This document shows, piece after piece, positions 60,950-64,000 of a stretch of DNA of 64,000 nt. Origin of the DNA: Candidatus Melainabacteria bacterium (lineage in GTDB: Bacteria > Cyanobacteriota > Vampirovibrionia > Obscuribacterales > Obscuribacteraceae). Below the pieces are notes generated by a model. It was not told where the DNA came from. It made no database searches and saw only the letters and a program-made list of their open reading frames with translations. Position numbers and translations under genes: made by a program. The stretch spans positions 60,609 to 124,608 of the forward strand of contig PLZS01000095.1 of assembly GCA_003153555.1 (NCBI GenBank), written 5' to 3'. Position 1 is the stretch's first letter. Each line of letters begins with the position of its first letter.

Positions 60950-63559
60950 TCAGTCAACCACGCCATATTTTAACGCCTCTTGTCGAGCTTCCTCAGTTCG
61001 ACCAGCAGCCTTTAAGTGCTGTACCAGGGTTTTACCGAAAGTGAGCTTTAAGTTGCCAGTATCAGGATGTTTCATCTGCATCACTGCCGTTAGCGCTTTT
61101 CTCAAATACTTAATTGATTCGTCCGGTTTTGATTCTTGATCGTAAATGGCCGCCATGTTGGCACAAGCGCTGCAATAGTGCTCTTTGAGATCTTTATCCT
61201 CCGGAAGCCCCAGCGTATCAAGCAGACCAATTGCTTCGTCATACAACGCCTTCCTTGAATTTGCTTCAGGAAGACAGTGCCCGATTTCAATCAATTGTCT
61301 TGCATATGACTCCGGATCGCGATTCTTGTTGGCTCTAACTAAAACCAAATTTTTCTGAAAATAATCGAGAGCCTTTTTCAAATCATTTTGAAGATAGTAA
61401 CACCACCCTGCTCTCTCGTAGAAGACCGGCAAGTAATTTCGATCCTGAGTGGGAAATTGTTCAATTAAGTCGATGCCTTGTTGGCAGTAGGCTATCGTTT
61501 TACTAAAGTCTTTGATCTGCATTGGGTATACCGTCAACTCTTCCAGTTGTTTGAGTAATTGAGGATCGTCATGGAATTGCGTGTCGAGATAGAGCGGCGC
61601 GGCTCTAGTCTGTAGCGCTACAGCCTTTTTCATGTCTCCTGCACGTGCGGCATAATTAGACTCGTCGTTCAGAGCTAGTGCCAAGAGTTTCAAATTTCCG
61701 TTTGACTCAAGCACTTCTGTTGCACGTTCCAATAGTTTGCCAGCTTCCTGCATTCGCCCTTGAGCCATTCGAACGTTCCCCATCATGAGTGAATATGTTG
61801 CAACCGAGTAACCGCGTGGATTAGCTTGCTCGGCGATTGAACGCAAGTGTGAATATCTGAGATATTGATCCTGTGTTTTGAAATTGTGTTCTGCTTGCTG
61901 TAGTCTAGCGTCGTCACTATGTTCAGTGAACACGCATCCCGGCATTTTTCTCTGCAGATCCTCGATCAGTCCGTTCGAATATTTGGATTTGGTCAAATAA
62001 ACGCACATCAAGGAAGTTGATGGAGTTAACTGCAAGAGACCTTTCTCAGTAAGTTGTTCGCAACCTTCAAGATTTAGCATTGTCAGCATTTTAAGACGCA
62101 CCAACTTGGCAATGGCAGAATCGTTGATTTCTGCCTGTCTCAGATCAAGGTCCTGAAGATACTCGAGCTGTGCAATGTTATCGACAGACGTGATATCGCA
62201 CTTTCTTAGTTTGAGCTTCAAGATTTTAGAGTTTTTCAAATTGGCGATACCGTCATCTGTAACGGTGCAGTCCGCTAACTCAATTGCTTGTGCCTCTTTA
62301 TAGTTCTTAAATACATGCATGCTCTCGTCTGTTGCGAAATTACTTGACTCAAACCTACATGCACGCTTTCCTATTCTATCGTTGAATACTTTGCGCGGTT
62401 CAGGGTCCGGTGATGCGTTGGTTTCCTTGATTTCCGACTTAACATAGCGCTCTCTCTTATGAGCCGCCTGAAAAAATAGATGCATTAATAGTGCCGTTGT
62501 GAGAGCCGGTATGAGAACAACGCCTAGAAGCAGAGAGTAAAAGTGGTCGCGGCGCATCGAGATGGTCTTGATGGTTGGATCAGGTTGGTAGGTGCGCTTC
62601 GGATTTGAGTCAACGTTTAGGTGCAGTGTTTCACCACGTTTAATTGCAGCTAGATCATGAGCGGCTTCTCCTAGATTTTGGTAGCGGTTGTCGGGCTGTT
62701 TGGCCAGCATGGCTTGAATTACTCGGTCCAATTCCGCAGGGAAATCTTTGCCAAGAGAGGCTTCCTTGAGACTCGGTACACGCCCTGATTGGTGCATCAT
62801 CATTGTAGACAAAGCACTTTCACCAAAGAACGGTGTGGTTCCAGTCAATGCTTCAAAGAGCACACAACCAAGAGAATAGATATCTGATCGGTGATCAACT
62901 TTGCCGCCCGAACATTGCTCGGGACTCATATAAAGAGGACTACCGAATATTTCCCCTGTCTTGGTCAGGGCTTGAATTTCGCCACCTTCATGCTGTGTCA
63001 GCTTGGCGATTCCGAAGTCCAAAATTTTGACACTGCCTTCGGTGCCGAACGGCATCTGGGTAAGCACCATAAGGTTATTAGGCTTAATATCTCGGTGCAC
63101 AACACCGTTCTCATGGGCGTGTGCAAGTCCGAAGCACACTTGAATGAAAAAAGGTATGGCTTCTTCAACCGACAGAGTGCGATTTTTTAAAATTGCTCCT
63201 AATGTTTCCCCTCGCACAATTTCCATGACTAGAAATGGCGTCTGGTCGTCCAAGAGCCCGAAGTCATTAACGGAGATGATGTTTGGATGGTCAACTGCGA
63301 ACGCAGCTCGCGCTTCGGCTTGAAAGCGTCGGATAGTGATGTCCGACATCAAGGTCTTATCGATCGTCTTTAATGCAAGTTCTTTCCCAAGGAATATTTG
63401 CTCAACTCTATAAACAATGCCCATGCCGCCTTTACCGAGCAACGAAAGTACTCGGTATCTTCCACCAAGGACCTCTCCGCGTTGAAATTCAGCACCCGCT
63501 AAACTAAATTCAACGGCGCTGTCGTCTCGATTGATTTCATTTGGATCAGGTTGTGCCAA
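60950..63559 (-). CDS. PknB-type Ser/Thr kinase with LRR and TPR regions
   Basis: 869 residues. Kinase domain about 32-300: LLGKGGMGIVYRVEQIFLG, Lys in ELALKTIDK, VVHRDIKPNNLMVL, DFGIAKL and GSPLYMSPEQCSGG. A membrane helix is at about 343-368 (FYSLLLGVVLIPALTTALLM). The exported part has leucine-rich repeats (about 430-540, for example LEYLQDLDLRQAEINDSAIA) and then TPRs (about 590-860). Architecture and sequence relate it to the kinase at 40068..42161 and to the partial gene at 63670. A receptor-like role is inferred. All kinase catalytic residues are present. Confidence 0.95.
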   Translation of the reverse strand: MAQPDPNEINRDDSAVEFSLAGAEFQRGEVLGGRYRVLSLLGKGGMGIVYRVEQIFLGKELALKTIDKTLMSDITIRRFQAEARAAFAVDHPNIISVNDFGLLDDQTPFLVMEIVRGETLGAILKNRTLSVEEAIPFFIQVCFGLAHAHENGVVHRDIKPNNLMVLTQMPFGTEGSVKILDFGIAKLTQHEGGEIQALTKTGEIFGSPLYMSPEQCSGGKVDHRSDIYSLGCVLFEALTGTTPFFGESALSTMMMHQSGRVPSLKEASLGKDFPAELDRVIQAMLAKQPDNRYQNLGEAAHDLAAIKRGETLHLNVDSNPKRTYQPDPTIKTISMRRDHFYSLLLGVVLIPALTTALLMHLFFQAAHKRERYVKSEIKETNASPDPEPRKVFNDRIGKRACRFESSNFATDESMHVFKNYKEAQAIELADCTVTDDGIANLKNSKILKLKLRKCDITSVDNIAQLEYLQDLDLRQAEINDSAIAKLVRLKMLTMLNLEGCEQLTEKGLLQLTPSTSLMCVYLTKSKYSNGLIEDLQRKMPGCVFTEHSDDARLQQAEHNFKTQDQYLRYSHLRSIAEQANPRGYSVATYSLMMGNVRMAQGRMQEAGKLLERATEVLESNGNLKLLALALNDESNYAARAGDMKKAVALQTRAAPLYLDTQFHDDPQLLKQLEELTVYPMQIKDFSKTIAYCQQGIDLIEQFPTQDRNYLPVFYERAGWCYYLQNDLKKALDYFQKNLVLVRANKNRDPESYARQLIEIGHCLPEANSRKALYDEAIGLLDTLGLPEDKDLKEHYCSACANMAAIYDQESKPDESIKYLRKALTAVMQMKHPDTGNLKLTFGKTLVQHLKAAGRTEEARQEALKYGVVD

Positions 63560-63669
63560 GGTTGTTATCCGTAGTGACTTAAGCGATGCATTCCCGAAAT
63601 AGTGAGGAGTTCAACGGATTCCTTTGGTTCTATCATTGGGCACCGCATTCGGTGCTATACCGAAGCTTT

Positions 63670-64000
63670 TTATTCCTTCAAGCCAAGCTGCAATGCTTCT
63701 TCCTGAGCTTCTTTGGTACGACCAGCTTCTTTTAAATGCGTAACAAGCGCCTTGCCAAAATTTTTCTTCCTGTTGGCGGTATCAACGTGCCTCATTTTCA
63801 ACGTTGCTGCGAGTGCTTTTCTTAAATACTTTATCGATTCAGTGGGATTGGACTCCTCATCATAGATGGCAGCCATCTTGTCGCAAGCGTCACAATAGTG
63901 CTCTTTTAAATTCAGATCCTCCGGAAGGTTGAGCGTATCGAGCAAATTTATTCCTTCTGCATAAAGTGCCATTTTCTCTTTTTTATCTGGAAGGCAATGA
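63670..64000 (-). CDS. C-terminal part of a further kinase paralogue (cut by window)
   Basis: The frame is open past the window edge at 64000. The visible 110 residues (KMALYAEGINLLDTLNLPED, then KEHYCDACDKMAAIYDEESN, LRKALAATLKMRHVDTANRK and KEAGRTKEAQEEALQLGLKE) match the TPR end of the protein at 60950..63559 closely (there ALYDEAIGLLDTLGLPEDKD and so on). So this is the 3' end of another LRR/TPR kinase or TPR protein, arranged in tandem with the first; the 110-bp gap between them carries no gene. Confidence 0.85.
   Translation of the reverse strand, partial: HCLPDKKEKMALYAEGINLLDTLNLPEDLNLKEHYCDACDKMAAIYDEESNPTESIKYLRKALAATLKMRHVDTANRKKNFGKALVTHLKEAGRTKEAQEEALQLGLKE

Overview
Kind of organism. 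This is bacterial chromosome, gene-dense and coding on both strands, with roughly balanced base composition. Several traits occur together: large PknB-type Ser/Thr kinases carrying leucine-rich and tetratricopeptide repeats, PilV/W/X-like minor pilins, LytR-CpsA-Psr and MraY wall enzymes, two GT9 (heptosyltransferase-type) enzymes, an HD-GYP response regulator and Ser/Gly/Asn-rich low-complexity exported proteins. The combination resembles non-photosynthetic relatives of cyanobacteria (Melainabacteria/Vampirovibrionia, Obscuribacterales type). That placement is an inference from gene content; no 16S or other marker gene lies in the window.

Layout. 1-5 kb: zinc-ribbon protein, small proteins, tRNA-Phe with its terminator, DedA, and SelB (selenocysteine elongation factor). 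5-12 kb: a DUF4329-like protein, a TonB-C-like secreted protein, a NarL-type two-component pair, a 29-residue-repeat secreted protein and a TPM-domain protein. 12-14 kb: umuDC. 14-19 kb: a leftward operon for surface glycan (aminotransferase, hexapeptide acyltransferase, GT-C membrane glycosyltransferase, MshEN-like protein). 19-22 kb: HicB-like protein with a basic tail, a repeat-rich gap and a GT9 enzyme. 21.6-24.9 kb: a region with two in-frame UGA genes. 25-32 kb: an 11-residue-repeat protein, ndk, pcrA/uvrD, a SLOG protein and mraY. 32-42 kb: TPR protein - histidine kinase - HD-GYP regulator operon, GT9, LCP protein and an LRR kinase. 42-47 kb: AbrB-like protein and Lhr helicase. 47-52 kb: type IV pilin genes. 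52-60 kb: accessory region with toxin/immunity genes, a RES/Xre pair, a DUF4143 ATPase and a methyltransferase. 60-64 kb: a GH92 pseudogene and two more repeat-bearing kinases, the last cut by the window edge.

Main result. The gene at 23439..24482 is interrupted only by an in-frame TGA at 23664..23666. It reads as one secreted thioredoxin-like protein with selenocysteine at residue 76, and a hairpin of bacterial SECIS geometry lies just downstream of the TGA. About 1.7 kb away on the other strand, a small membrane protein (21633..21887) also has an in-frame TGA. It is followed, at almost the fdhF spacing, by a hairpin with the loop GGUC, the loop known from E. coli fdhF. SelB is in the same window, so the decoding factor is present. 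Together these suggest a selenoprotein set that standard gene calling splits or misses.

Other notable points. UmuD lacks both catalytic residues but keeps its cleavage site. A long perfect palindrome occurs twice. A REP-like repeat is read in frame inside a glycosyltransferase. Three 16-bp palindromes sit at exactly 22-bp spacing in front of a DUF4143 ATPase. A papain-like toxin cassette is flanked by two copies of a membrane-protein gene.
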